Positions 8,990-18,561 of a stretch of DNA of 64,000 nucleotides are shown here, piece by piece. The number at the start of each line of letters is the position of its first letter. The stretch's first letter is position 1. Both the position numbers and the translations under genes were made by a program. This DNA comes from Stenotrophomonas bentonitica. Its GTDB lineage: Bacteria > Pseudomonadota > Gammaproteobacteria > Xanthomonadales > Xanthomonadaceae. The notes below the pieces were generated by a model. That model saw only the letters and a program-made list of their open reading frames with translations, had not been told where the DNA came from and did not search any database. The stretch is from NCBI RefSeq assembly GCF_002887735.1, contig NZ_PKQP01000004.1, positions 336,666 through 400,665 of the forward strand. The letters run 5' to 3'.

Positions 8990-9068
8990 AAGGCTGTTGT
9001 TCCAAGGAGCTATTGCTCCAAAGAGCTGTTGCTCTTAAAGCCATCGCTCCAGAAGCCATCGCTCCAAA
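8990..9068. repeat. Degenerate tandem repeat, unit about 15 nt
   Basis: At least five imperfect copies run head to tail: AAGGCTGTTGTTCC, AAGGAGCTATTGCTCC, AAAGAGCTGTTGCTC, AAAGCCATCGCTCC and AGAAGCCATCGCTCC. The copies drift but keep an A-rich start and a YGCTCC end. They sit just outside the terminator of the receptor gene. No open frame with coding character explains the repetition. Confidence 0.55.
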
Positions 9069-9078
9069 ACTGCAACGC

Positions 9079-9110
9079 AAAAAAAAGACGGCGCCCGAAG
9101 GCGCCGTCTT
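9079..9110 (-). terminator. Rho-independent terminator of the TonB-dependent receptor gene
   Basis: Read on the minus strand this is GACGGCGCC, TTCG tetraloop, GGCGCCGTC followed by eight T residues, a textbook intrinsic terminator. It lies about 65 nt past the receptor stop codon. Confidence 0.92.
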
Positions 9111-9175
9111 ACTTCCACTCGGCGGCTTGGAGAGAGTAAGCCGCAGATCAGAAAGGGGTGATCAGGCAAGCCCGA

Positions 9176-11998
9176 TCAGAAACGCTGCTGGTACTTCATG
9201 TACATGTAACGGCCGATATCGAACCCGCCGTAGTACGTGAAGCTGCTGTTCGGCTGGCTGTACATGATCGGACCCTGATGGTCGAACACATTGTTCACGC
9301 CCATCGAAACCGTGCCATTCCACGGCAGCACGTAACGCACCTGGATGTCGTGGAAGGTGTTCGAACCCACCTTGTTGACGCCCTGGCGGCCCGTGTACGC
9401 CGAGCTGAAGCCCGGATTGCTGCACTCGGTCGTGTACGCGCAGTTTTCCTTCATGCTGGAGTAGTAACGCGCCGTCCAGCCCAGGCCGAAGTTGCCGTAC
9501 TGATAATCCAGGTTGAGGTTCGAACGCACGCGGAAGTTGCCTTCCCAGCCCGTGTACTGACGCACCGGCGTGGTGTCGACGTTGTCGTTCTTGCGCTCCA
9601 GGTAATCCACATACGTGGTGTTCCAGGAGACCGCGAACTTGCCGATCGCCAGTTCCGGCAGGCGGTAACGCACCGAGAGGTCATAGCCGGCGGTTTCCTG
9701 GTAGCCGGCGTTGAGCAGCGTACGGTCCAGGCCGTTGACCTGGCCGATGGTGCGGCCCGACTTGGCACGGGTGAAGCGGTCGCATGCGGCATCCACACCC
9801 AGCACATAGCACTGGTTGAGCATGTCCGTGGCCGACTCACCGACGATCACGTCGTTGATGCGGATCTTCCACCAGTCCAGGCTCAGGTCCAGGCCCGAGA
9901 CGAACTCCGGGCTGTACACCACGCCCACGGTCCAGGTCTTGGCGGTTTCCGGCTTCAGTTCCGGGTTGGAGCCCGAGCTGAAGTCCGTGCCACCCTGCTG
10001 GCCCGGCACCGTTGCGGCAGTGCCGTCAGCGGCGAGCTGGCGGAAGTTGGCCGGGACACCGTTGGCCAGGCAGCGCGCCAGGACCTGCGGGTTGTTGGCG
10101 GCCGCACCGAAGTTGGTATCGCACGGATCGGTGTACGAGTCGCGCGTGCTGGTGGTGCCGCCGTACAGATCTTCCACGGTCGGCGCACGGAAGCCGGTGC
10201 CGTAGGTGGCGCGCACCAGCAGGCTGTCGATCGGCTTCCACTTCAGGCCGAACTTGGTGTTCGTGGTCGAGCCGAAGTTGTTGTAGTCCGAATAGCGGCC
10301 GGCCATGTCCAGCGACAGCTCACGCGCGAAGGCCATGTCGGCCAGCAGCGGAACCTGCAGTTCCAGGTAGACCTCGTTGAGCGAGTAATCGCCCTGGGTC
10401 GGCTGGCCGGTGGTGCCGGCGATCTGGCCGTTGCGGACCATCAGGTCCGGTGAGTAGCTGGCTTCTTCGCTGCGGTGCTCGACACCCAGTGCACCCAGGA
10501 TGTCACCGGCCGGCAGGGTGAACAGCGAGCCGGAGATGTTCGCGCTGGCCACCTTGGTGGTGCTCTGCATCTTGTCGGTGAAGCGGGTGAACAGGAAGTC
10601 CTGCACGTCCTGGTTGCTCATCGAGCCCGGGCCGGTGTAGCCCATCGGCGCCAGCGGGTTCCACGGGGTGCAACCAGCGATCACGTTGCCGACGCTGCCG
10701 CAGTGGGCGACGTTGTTGGCATCCAGGAACGACGGGCCGACCGACTGGTTCACGTTCGGCTGGTACATGCTGCCCGTGCCGATGCGCTCGCCTTCATTGC
10801 GGTTGTACATGTAGCTGACGTTCCAGTCCCAGTAACGCGAACCAGTGTCGAAGCTGCCTTCCAGGCCCAGGCTGGCGCGCTTGGTGGTCAGGTTGTTCTC
10901 GGTGCCGCGCGGCAGCTCTTCGGTACGGTGCGCGAAGGCAACGTCCTGGCCGAACGGGTTGAACGCGCTGTCCTTGGACAGCAGCGCACGCGAACCGGTG
11001 CTCTGGTACGGGTAACCGGCCAGCTGCTTGCTCGACTCGCGCTCGCTGTACAGCGCATCGGCGACCAGGCGCAGGTCATCGGTGATGGAGAAGCCACCGT
11101 TGGCGAACACCGACTTGCGCTGCAGACCGGTGAGCAGGCTCATGTTGGTCTTGGTGTTGGCGTCGTTGGCCTTGTCGGCCGGCTTGAAGTTGCCGAGCTG
11201 GGTCGGATCGCCGCCCGGGCCCACGCTGAGGTTGCGGCCGTTGACGGTCGCATAGCCCCACGGGGTGACGCCGCTCAGGCCGTCGCCGGTGTGGCGCGGG
11301 CCGTTCGGGTATGCGGTGAACGCACGCGCGCCGCCCAGGACCGGATCTTCGTCGGTGTACTCGCCACCCACGGTGACCCAGCCACGGTCGAAGGTCTTGC
11401 CGAAGGTCGCGCTGTAGGCGGTCTTCTGGCCGTCGCCTTCGCTGTACTGGCCGACGTAGGCGCTGACTTCGGCACCGTCGAAGTTCTTGCGGGTGATGAT
11501 GTTGACCACGCCGGCAATGGCGTCCGAGCCGTACAGGGCCGAGGCACCGTCGGTCAGCACTTCCACGCGCTCCACGATCGAGGACGGGATCGAGGCCAGG
11601 TCGGAGTAACCGCCGGCGCTGACGCCCATGCGGCGGCCGTCGATCAGCACCAGGCTGCGTTCCGGGCCCAGGTTGCGCAGGCTCACGTACATGCCGCCGA
11701 AGTCGCGGCCCGATTCCAGCGAGGAGGCACGGCTCATGCTCGGCGAACCGGCGGCGGTGACGTCCTGCAGGATGTCGGCGACGTTGACGTAGCCCTTCTT
11801 CTCGATCTCGGCGCGGTTCAGCGCGACGACCGGCTGGGCCGATTCGACACTGGCCTGGCGGATGCGCGAGCCGGTGATCTCGATGCGATCGAGGTTGGTG
11901 GTGCCGTCATCGGCACTCTGTGCGAAGGCGGGGGCACTGCAGCTGGCGACAAGCGCGATGGCGATCGCGTTGCGCAGCGGATTGGTCTTCAAATACAT
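9176..11998 (-). CDS. TonB-dependent outer-membrane receptor
   Basis: Outer-membrane gated channel of 940 residues. The signal peptide ends at ASCSAPAFAQ. The plug domain shows ITGSRIRQ, GYVNVADILQDV, and the conserved LVLIDGRRMGV and VERVEVLTDGASALYGSDAIAGVVNIITR, all typical of the large xanthomonad/caulobacter receptors. The C-terminal barrel closes with the aromatic end KYQQRF, as expected for BAM-dependent insertion. The ligand cannot be read from sequence and no substrate-specific neighbour is present. ATG 11998 (MYLKTNPLRN) gives a normal leader and is preferred to a start 22 codons upstream. It is monocistronic, with its own terminator and an AT-rich upstream region. Confidence 0.93.
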   Translation of the reverse strand: MYLKTNPLRNAIAIALVASCSAPAFAQSADDGTTNLDRIEITGSRIRQASVESAQPVVALNRAEIEKKGYVNVADILQDVTAAGSPSMSRASSLESGRDFGGMYVSLRNLGPERSLVLIDGRRMGVSAGGYSDLASIPSSIVERVEVLTDGASALYGSDAIAGVVNIITRKNFDGAEVSAYVGQYSEGDGQKTAYSATFGKTFDRGWVTVGGEYTDEDPVLGGARAFTAYPNGPRHTGDGLSGVTPWGYATVNGRNLSVGPGGDPTQLGNFKPADKANDANTKTNMSLLTGLQRKSVFANGGFSITDDLRLVADALYSERESSKQLAGYPYQSTGSRALLSKDSAFNPFGQDVAFAHRTEELPRGTENNLTTKRASLGLEGSFDTGSRYWDWNVSYMYNRNEGERIGTGSMYQPNVNQSVGPSFLDANNVAHCGSVGNVIAGCTPWNPLAPMGYTGPGSMSNQDVQDFLFTRFTDKMQSTTKVASANISGSLFTLPAGDILGALGVEHRSEEASYSPDLMVRNGQIAGTTGQPTQGDYSLNEVYLELQVPLLADMAFARELSLDMAGRYSDYNNFGSTTNTKFGLKWKPIDSLLVRATYGTGFRAPTVEDLYGGTTSTRDSYTDPCDTNFGAAANNPQVLARCLANGVPANFRQLAADGTAATVPGQQGGTDFSSGSNPELKPETAKTWTVGVVYSPEFVSGLDLSLDWWKIRINDVIVGESATDMLNQCYVLGVDAACDRFTRAKSGRTIGQVNGLDRTLLNAGYQETAGYDLSVRYRLPELAIGKFAVSWNTTYVDYLERKNDNVDTTPVRQYTGWEGNFRVRSNLNLDYQYGNFGLGWTARYYSSMKENCAYTTECSNPGFSSAYTGRQGVNKVGSNTFHDIQVRYVLPWNGTVSMGVNNVFDHQGPIMYSQPNSSFTYYGGFDIGRYMYMKYQQRF

Positions 11999-12091
11999 CC
12001 GTGCGTTTCTCTTTCTCGGTAAAAACATTCGCCCGTTGGGGCGGCGTGGGGAACAACACACCACGACGTGGGGGGCGGGAGTCTAATGACT

Positions 12092-12119
12092 TTTCAAATT
12101 TTTTACTTTCATTTGAAAG
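12092..12119 (-). promoter_or_regulatory. AT-rich dyads upstream of the receptor gene
   Basis: About 95-120 nt before the receptor start the GC-rich background breaks into an AT-rich patch. It carries TTTCAAA-N13-TTTGAAA (12092-12098 and 12112-12118) and, nested, CTTTCA-TT-TGAAAG (12106-12119). This is the expected place for the receptor promoter and an operator. The remainder of 12120-12339 shows no gene. Confidence 0.4.
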
Positions 12120-12339
12120 CGTAAAAACCGCTGTAAATGAACGATGGCTGACAAAACCACGCATTCAGACGAAACCTTTTTCACATCGTCGTGCAGCGCG
12201 AAGACAACAGCACCCTCGCGGTGGGCCGAGGCAGCAATAGCGGCGACGTGCGAGGCAACTTGAGTGCGTGCGGCGTGTCGTCGCAGCGCGCGTACAGCTG
12301 CGCGATCGACAGCTAAACGTGCAGTGAACACGCACGCAC

Positions 12340-12372
12340 AAAAAAAGAACCGCACTCTTGCAAGTGCGGTTC
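12340..12372 (-). terminator. Rho-independent terminator of the ABC export operon
   Basis: On the minus strand GAACCGCACT, a six-base loop and AGTGCGGTTC are followed by seven T residues. It lies 57 nt beyond the stop of the last permease gene and ends the leftward operon 17046-12430. Confidence 0.9.
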
Positions 12373-12429
12373 CAGACTTGGTATTTAGCGTGCGCGATCA
12401 CGCGCACGCGCGTTGTTCAAACGTATCGC

Positions 12430-13740
12430 TCAGGTCTCGCGCAACGCCGTGGTGATCGGCAGTCGCGCCGCGCGCAGGGCCGGGAACAAGCCGCCGACCA
12501 GGCCAATGCCCAGCGCCCACTTCAAGCCTGTCCACAGCAGCTGCGGCGACACCTGGAACTGGAACACCACCTGGCTGAAATTGTTGCCCAGCGTGGAAAC
12601 GGTGTAGTTGTTGAACACCAGCCATGCCACCAGACCGCCGAGCAGGCCGCCGAGTAGGGCCAACAACATCGTCTCCAGCATCACCGCGGTCACCACCGGA
12701 ACGCCACGGAAACCGATCGCACGCATCGTCGCGATCTCTCGGGCACGCGTGGCCACCGCCGCATACATGGTGTTGAGCGCACCGAACACCGCACCGATCG
12801 CCATGATCGCGCCGATCACCGTGCCCAGGATGCTGATCAGCTTGCTCAGGCCACCGGACTGCTTGCGGTAGTAGTCACGGGTGGTCTCCACATCCAGCTT
12901 CAGGCGCGGGTCGGCCTCCATGGCCGCCTTGAACTGCTGGAAGCCCGCCGCCCCCTCGGTGCGAACGTTGACCGACTGATACGCACTGCGGTTGTAGGTG
13001 GTGGACAGCGTCTGCGTGTCCGACCACAGCTCCGACTCGTGCACATCGTTGGAGGCGAACACGCCCACCACGGTCCATTCCTGCTTGCCCAGCTGCAGGG
13101 TCTTGCCGATCTCCAGGCCCTCGAACTGCGCCTGCGCGCCCTTGCCGACCACGATTTCGCGCAGGCCGGGCGTGAACCTGCGGCCGGCGATGATGCGCAC
13201 GTTGTCGCGCACCGCCCACGCCTGCTCGCCAACGCCGCGGAACTGCACGTTGGTATCGCTGTGGTCGCTGCGCGAGAGCAGGCTGATCACCTGCGACAGC
13301 TCGGCGGAGATCAGCGGCTTGCCATCGCTGCCGCGGGCCACGCCGGGCAGGTTCTCGATCAGTGGCACCTGGTCGCGCATGATCACCGAGTTGGTTTCGG
13401 CCTGTGAGCCGCCGCGCAGCACGATGGCCACGTCATCGCTGCCGCTGCGCTCCAGAGTGGCCTTGAAGCCATCGCCCATCGCCAGCATCGCCACCAGCAC
13501 CCCGACCACGCCGGCGATGCCGACCACGATCACCGAGGAGGCACCCCAGCGCTGCGGCAGGCTGGCGATGCCGATCCGCGCTGCTGCCAGCGACAGGCGG
13601 CCAGTACGGGTGAGCACCAGCCAGGCGGCCAGCAGCACGGCGATGGCCAGCACCATCCACCACGGCAGCACGATCCACACCACCAAGGCGACCAGCAGCG
13701 CCAGCACCGTCACGACGTTCCACATCCATTGCTTGTTCAT
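12430..13740 (-). CDS. ABC transporter permease, MacB/FtsX type (second permease)
   Basis: Inner-membrane permease of 436 residues. It has an N-terminal hydrophobic pair (VVTVLALLVALVVWIVLPWW and a following helix). A MacB-type helix (SSVIVVGIAGVVGVLVAMLAMGDGF) comes next, then a large periplasmic domain, and three C-terminal helices with the FtsX signature region (MYAAVATRAREIATMRAIGF then GLFPALRAARL). The extra N-terminal hydrophobic region distinguishes it from its partner upstream. It is last in the operon adaptor, ATPase, permease, permease, with 10 nt to the gene before it. It probably forms a heterodimeric exporter with that permease; the substrate is unknown. Confidence 0.9.
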   Translation of the reverse strand: MNKQWMWNVVTVLALLVALVVWIVLPWWMVLAIAVLLAAWLVLTRTGRLSLAAARIGIASLPQRWGASSVIVVGIAGVVGVLVAMLAMGDGFKATLERSGSDDVAIVLRGGSQAETNSVIMRDQVPLIENLPGVARGSDGKPLISAELSQVISLLSRSDHSDTNVQFRGVGEQAWAVRDNVRIIAGRRFTPGLREIVVGKGAQAQFEGLEIGKTLQLGKQEWTVVGVFASNDVHESELWSDTQTLSTTYNRSAYQSVNVRTEGAAGFQQFKAAMEADPRLKLDVETTRDYYRKQSGGLSKLISILGTVIGAIMAIGAVFGALNTMYAAVATRAREIATMRAIGFRGVPVVTAVMLETMLLALLGGLLGGLVAWLVFNNYTVSTLGNNFSQVVFQFQVSPQLLWTGLKWALGIGLVGGLFPALRAARLPITTALRET

Positions 13741-13750
13741 GGTGGTCTCC

Positions 13751-14911
13751 TCAGCGCCCGGCCAGTGCATCGACGATCTTCAACCGCTGCGCGCGCAGTG
13801 CCGGCAGCAGGCCCACCACGATCCCGATCACCGCCATCAGGCACAGCGCCACCCCCCACGTCTGCGCCGGCACGCCGGGCAGGCTGATCATGCCCTGGCT
13901 GCTGGCGCTGATCACCGGCATCACGATCGAGGCCAGGCCCATGCCGATCAGCCCGCCGAGCACGATCAGCAGCACCGACTCCACCATCACCAGCACCAGC
14001 ACGGTGCCATCCTTGAAGCCCAGCGTCTTGAGGATCGCCAGCTCCGGGATGCGCTCGCGCACCGCCTGGGCCATGGTGTTGCCGGTCAGCAGCACCAGGG
14101 TGAAGAACACCGCCGCCATGATGCCGGTGACGATCAGGCCGATATCGGCGAACTGCTTGGCAAAGGCCTGCGAGAACGAGGCCTCGGTCTGCGACTTGGT
14201 TTCGTGGTCGGAATTCAGCGACAGCGCATCGATCGCCTGGGCGACGCGCGAGGCGTGTGCGGGGTTCTCCAACTGGACGGTATAGAAACTGACCTGGTTC
14301 TTGATGTAATCGTTGGATTCATCGAAGTAGCTCCAGTGCAGCATCAGCTGGTTTTCCGCACTGGCGTTGTTGCGGTCCTTGGCCCGGTAGATGCCGCTCA
14401 GCACCAGCGGCCAGTCGTTGCTGCCCTTGCGCGGGAAGATCGTGGCCTGCATCGGAATGGTGTCGCCCACTTTCCAGCCGAAGCGCTTGGCCAGGGCTTC
14501 ACCGACCAGCGCACCGGTCCGGGTGTTCTTGAACGCCTCGGCCTGCTCGGGCGGCAGCTCGAACTCGGGGTACAGGTCCATGTAGTTGTCCGAGACGGAG
14601 AAGCTCGGGAAGAAGTTCTTCTGGTCCTGGTAGATGCCGCCGAACCACATCGCGTAGTTGACCTTGCGCACGCCGGGGGTGGCTTCGATATCGCGCAGCA
14701 GCCGCAGGGGCAGGCTCTGGGTGATCGAGAGCTTGGAGGAGACCACCAGCCGCTTGGCGCCTTCGATGGTGTCACCGCCGGAGTTGAACGCCACCCGGAC
14801 CGAATCGAGCATGCCGAACAGCAGGAAGGCCGCCACCACCGACAACAACGTCAGCAGGGTGCGGGTCTTGCTGCGGAACAGCTGTGCCCAGACCAGCGAA
14901 AAGTATTTCAT
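13751..14911 (-). CDS. ABC transporter permease, MacB/FtsX type (first permease)
   Basis: Permease of 386 residues starting MKYFSLVWAQLFRSKTRTLLTLLSVVAAFLLFG, the usual cytoplasmic helix plus first membrane segment of MacB-like proteins. A periplasmic domain of about 220 residues follows, with tryptophan and tyrosine clusters. Three terminal helices contain ERIPELAILKTLGFKDGTVLVLVMVESVLL, then GLLPALRAQRLKIVDALAGR. It lies 14 nt downstream of the ATPase and 10 nt upstream of the second permease, so it is part of one transcript. It likely works by the MacB mechanotransmission scheme, with the ATPase driving periplasmic conformational change. Confidence 0.92.
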   Translation of the reverse strand: MKYFSLVWAQLFRSKTRTLLTLLSVVAAFLLFGMLDSVRVAFNSGGDTIEGAKRLVVSSKLSITQSLPLRLLRDIEATPGVRKVNYAMWFGGIYQDQKNFFPSFSVSDNYMDLYPEFELPPEQAEAFKNTRTGALVGEALAKRFGWKVGDTIPMQATIFPRKGSNDWPLVLSGIYRAKDRNNASAENQLMLHWSYFDESNDYIKNQVSFYTVQLENPAHASRVAQAIDALSLNSDHETKSQTEASFSQAFAKQFADIGLIVTGIMAAVFFTLVLLTGNTMAQAVRERIPELAILKTLGFKDGTVLVLVMVESVLLIVLGGLIGMGLASIVMPVISASSQGMISLPGVPAQTWGVALCLMAVIGIVVGLLPALRAQRLKIVDALAGR

Positions 14912-14925
14912 CGCCGCATCCTCCG

Positions 14926-15615
<690 letters not shown>

Positions 15616-15810
15616 GGGTGGTTCTCCGTGGATCGGTTGGAAAGACGTACGGCGCGTCCGGGCGAAGGCTTCCGGACGCCAGGGGGACGGGCAGCGCTCA
15701 CCGTGCGCGCCGGGACGGCACGAGGAAATCGCACTTGCCGCGAGCGTGAGCGGCTCGCGTACCGCGTGGGCGCAGGCCGGTGGCGCATTGGCCACCGAGC
15801 CCGTTGTCTG

Positions 15811-17046
15811 TCAGGGGGTTTCGGTGACCTTGCTGCCATCGTGCAGCTCGGCCGGTGGGGTGGTCACCACGACCTCGCCGGCCTTCAGGCCCTGGGTGAC
15901 CTGGCGATCGTTGTTGAGCGTGGTACCCACGGTGATCGCGCGCTGTTCCACCCGGGCATCGTCCTTGACCACGAAGGCGACGGTCTTCTGCCCGCGCTCC
16001 ACGATCGCCGAGGCCGGCACGCGCACGCCCTGCGGCCTGGCGGCTTCGGCGGGGCGGGCGCTTTCCAGGAAGCTGACCCGCACGCCCATCTCGGGAACGA
16101 TGCGCGGGTCCTTGGCCTTCAGCGCCACGCGCACTTTCACGGTGGCCTTGCCGCGGTCTGCAGTGGGAATGATCGCGATCACCTCGGCCGGAATTTTCCA
16201 GTCCGGGTAGGCATTGAGGGTGGCTTCGACCGGCATCTTTGGCTGCACCCGGCCGATGAAGGATTCGCCGACCTCGACCTCGATCTCCAGCGAATCCATG
16301 TCCACGATGGTGCCGATGCCGGTCCGGGTAAAACCGCCGCCGGCCGACAGCGGCGAAACGATCTCACCCGGCTGTGCGGCCTTGGCGGTAACCACGCCGG
16401 AGAACGGCGCGCGCACGATGTTGTTGTCCACGCCCAGATCGGCGATCGCCAGTGAATCGCTGGCCACGGTGGTGTTGCGCTGGGCGGTCTTGAGCTGGGC
16501 GCGCAGGGTGTCGCGCTGGGCGATGGCCAGGTCGTACTGGGAACGCGAGACCAGCTGCTGGCCGACCAGTGCCTGCAGGCGCCCGGCCTCGGCATCGGCC
16601 TGGGCCACCTGTGCCTGCAGACCGGCCAGTTGGCTGCGTGCGGCCTCGAGCTGCGAGGCCGACAGACTGCGCTGGGCGTTGGCGTCGATCGGGTCGAGCG
16701 TGGCCATCACCTGGCCTTCTTCCACGCGCATGCCTTCCTCGATCATCACCTCGCGGACCTTGCCGGTGATCTTGGCCGAGACCGTGGCCATGCGCCGGGC
16801 GACCACATAGCCGCTGGCGTCGAGCACCGAGCTGCTTGCGCCGCCCTGCTGGATCGCTACCACCGGGGCGGTGGTCACGGTGATCGGGCGCTCGCGGCCG
16901 AACACGAACCAGGCCAGGCCAGCCAACACAATGAGAAGGACGACCGCCAGCGCGATCCAGCGGCCACGTCGCGGGGGCGACGGCGGCGGCGAACCGGCCT
17001 TGCGGTCGATACGGAGTTCCTTGAGCAGTTCAGCGGATGCGTTCAT
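15811..17046 (-). CDS. Periplasmic adaptor (HlyD/MacA family) of the ABC export system
   Basis: Membrane fusion protein of 411 residues with one N-terminal helix (WIALAVVLLIVLAGLAWFVF). A lipoyl half-motif follows (ATVSAKITGKVREVMIEEGMRVEEGQVMA), then a long alpha-hairpin (Gln/Ala-rich LSASQLEAARSQLAGLQAQ) and the second lipoyl half (IVRAPFSGVVTAKAAQPGEIV). A beta-barrel and a membrane-proximal domain close the protein. The role is to bridge the inner-membrane ABC pump to an outer-membrane channel of TolC type, which is not encoded here. It is the first gene of the operon, and its start faces a two-component system gene across 279 bp. Confidence 0.93.
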   Translation of the reverse strand: MNASAELLKELRIDRKAGSPPPSPPRRGRWIALAVVLLIVLAGLAWFVFGRERPITVTTAPVVAIQQGGASSSVLDASGYVVARRMATVSAKITGKVREVMIEEGMRVEEGQVMATLDPIDANAQRSLSASQLEAARSQLAGLQAQVAQADAEAGRLQALVGQQLVSRSQYDLAIAQRDTLRAQLKTAQRNTTVASDSLAIADLGVDNNIVRAPFSGVVTAKAAQPGEIVSPLSAGGGFTRTGIGTIVDMDSLEIEVEVGESFIGRVQPKMPVEATLNAYPDWKIPAEVIAIIPTADRGKATVKVRVALKAKDPRIVPEMGVRVSFLESARPAEAARPQGVRVPASAIVERGQKTVAFVVKDDARVEQRAITVGTTLNNDRQVTQGLKAGEVVVTTPPAELHDGSKVTETP

Positions 17047-17158
17047 CGTGAGTCTGGACGGGGAATCGGGCCGAGTGTGACCGCATCGGCGGCCGAGGGG
17101 CAAACCGGCACGGTGGCCGGGTGGTGGACAGCATGCCCGGCGGCCTGGCGCGGCGGCA

Positions 17159-17172
17159 GTGACAGCTGTCAC
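17159..17172. promoter_or_regulatory. Perfect 14-bp palindrome, candidate response-regulator operator
   Basis: GTGACAGCTGTCAC is a perfect palindrome in the divergent gap between the adaptor start (17046) and the histidine kinase start (17326). It lies 113 nt from the adaptor and 154 nt from the kinase. LuxR-type response regulators bind short palindromes of this kind, and the cognate regulator is encoded next door. The rest of 17047-17325 shows no gene. Confidence 0.5.
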
Positions 17173-17325
17173 CTGCATGGGCTGACGACGGCCACTGGGG
17201 CCGGGCGGCCCCGGGGGCGACGCTGTGGGTGTCCTCATCGAGTCCACTGCCTTGCCCCTGACCTGCCTTCACGACGTGGAGATCCACCACGGCAGCGCCG
17301 CCTGCGGCGCATCGGCTGAAGTGGC

Positions 17326-18561
17326 ATGATCGCGCCTGATCGTCCTGCTTTGGAAACGTCCGTGCCCTCCAGTCGGTTCGCCTCCCTGTTGCGCCCCGCG
17401 CCGGACTCGGCCGTGGCCGAGAACATACGGCGCGGCAAATCGCCGTGGGTCGATGCGATCCACCTGCTGTGGACGCTGTGGGTGTTCCTGACGCCGTTGT
17501 TCGGCGGCGGCTACACCTGGCGCTGGGCGGCGCTGACCCTGCTGACCTACCCGGTGTTCCTCGTGCTGTACGCCGGGGTGCTGCTGGCGCCGCGCTGCCA
17601 CGCGCCGCGCTACGCGCTGTCGATGGTGGTGCTGGGGCTGGTGCCGCTGGCGTGGTACCCCTCGGCAGTGAGCTATTTCATCTTCGGCTGCGTCACGCTG
17701 CGCGTCTCGCGCCGCAGTGGCTATGGGCGCTATCTGCTGCAGCTGGTGGGATTGAACGCGCTGTTCGTGGTGGTGGGCTTGCTGGCCCATTACCCTTGGC
17801 AGGCGCTGATCTGGATTCCGAGCATGGCGATGATCATCAGCCTGGTGGTCAACTTCGAGACCGCCAGCCATGAACAGGATGCGGCGCTGCAGCTGTCCCA
17901 GGACGAAGTGCGTCGGCTGGCGGCGACCGCCGAACGTGAGCGCATCGGTCGCGATCTGCACGACCTGCTGGGGCATACGCTGTCCTTGATCACCTTGAAG
18001 CTGGAGCTTTCGCGCAAATTGTTCGAGCGCGATCCGGATGGCTCGCGCCGCGAAGTGGCCGAAGCCGAAACGATCGCGCGCCAGGCCTTGGCCGAAGTAC
18101 GCAGTGCGGTCACAGGGATCCGCGCCAGTGATCTGGCCGCCGAGCTGGCCTCGGCCCGGTTGCTGCTGGAGTACCAGCACGTGCATCTGCACTACGCGCC
18201 ACCGCCACCGATGCCCGTCGATATCGAGCGCGCGCTGTCGCTGGTCCTGCGCGAGGCGGTGACCAACGTCGCCCGCCACGCGCAGGCGCGGCAGGCGTGG
18301 ATCACCTTCGAGCAGGACGGGCGCACTTTGTCGATGCAGATCCGCGATGACGGGCGTGGCGGTGCCCACGTGGATGGCAACGGCCTGACCGGCATGCGCG
18401 AACGGGTCGCTGCCCTGCGTGGCACGCTGGTGCTGCACGCGGTGAAGGGCGAGGGGACCTCCGTAACGGTCCGCGTGACCTTGCCGGCCGCGACCACGGC
18501 GGTGGTGGCGCCTGTGGCGGTGGCGACCGCGCCGTCGCTGCCGGCCGGGGGCGCATCATGA
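17326..18561 (+). CDS. Sensor histidine kinase, DesK type
   Basis: Membrane sensor kinase of 411 residues. About four to six helices lie in residues 44-178. The HisKA_3 dimerisation box is ERERIGRDLHDLLGHTLSLI with phospho-acceptor His212, as in Bacillus DesK. The ATPase domain N-box is LREAVTNVARHA, followed by DDGRGG and GNGLTGMRERVAAL. It has no periplasmic sensor domain, so the signal is probably membrane state, as for DesK. The C-terminal tail (residues 385-411) is low-complexity Ala/Val/Pro. It overlaps the regulator gene by ATGA and is divergent from the ABC export operon, which is its likely target. Confidence 0.9.
   Translation: MIAPDRPALETSVPSSRFASLLRPAPDSAVAENIRRGKSPWVDAIHLLWTLWVFLTPLFGGGYTWRWAALTLLTYPVFLVLYAGVLLAPRCHAPRYALSMVVLGLVPLAWYPSAVSYFIFGCVTLRVSRRSGYGRYLLQLVGLNALFVVVGLLAHYPWQALIWIPSMAMIISLVVNFETASHEQDAALQLSQDEVRRLAATAERERIGRDLHDLLGHTLSLITLKLELSRKLFERDPDGSRREVAEAETIARQALAEVRSAVTGIRASDLAAELASARLLLEYQHVHLHYAPPPPMPVDIERALSLVLREAVTNVARHAQARQAWITFEQDGRTLSMQIRDDGRGGAHVDGNGLTGMRERVAALRGTLVLHAVKGEGTSVTVRVTLPAATTAVVAPVAVATAPSLPAGGAS

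Noticed and set aside
8990..9068. Possible CRISPR-like repeat
   Set aside because: Units are only about 15 nt, directly contiguous without spacers and degenerate. There are no cas genes.
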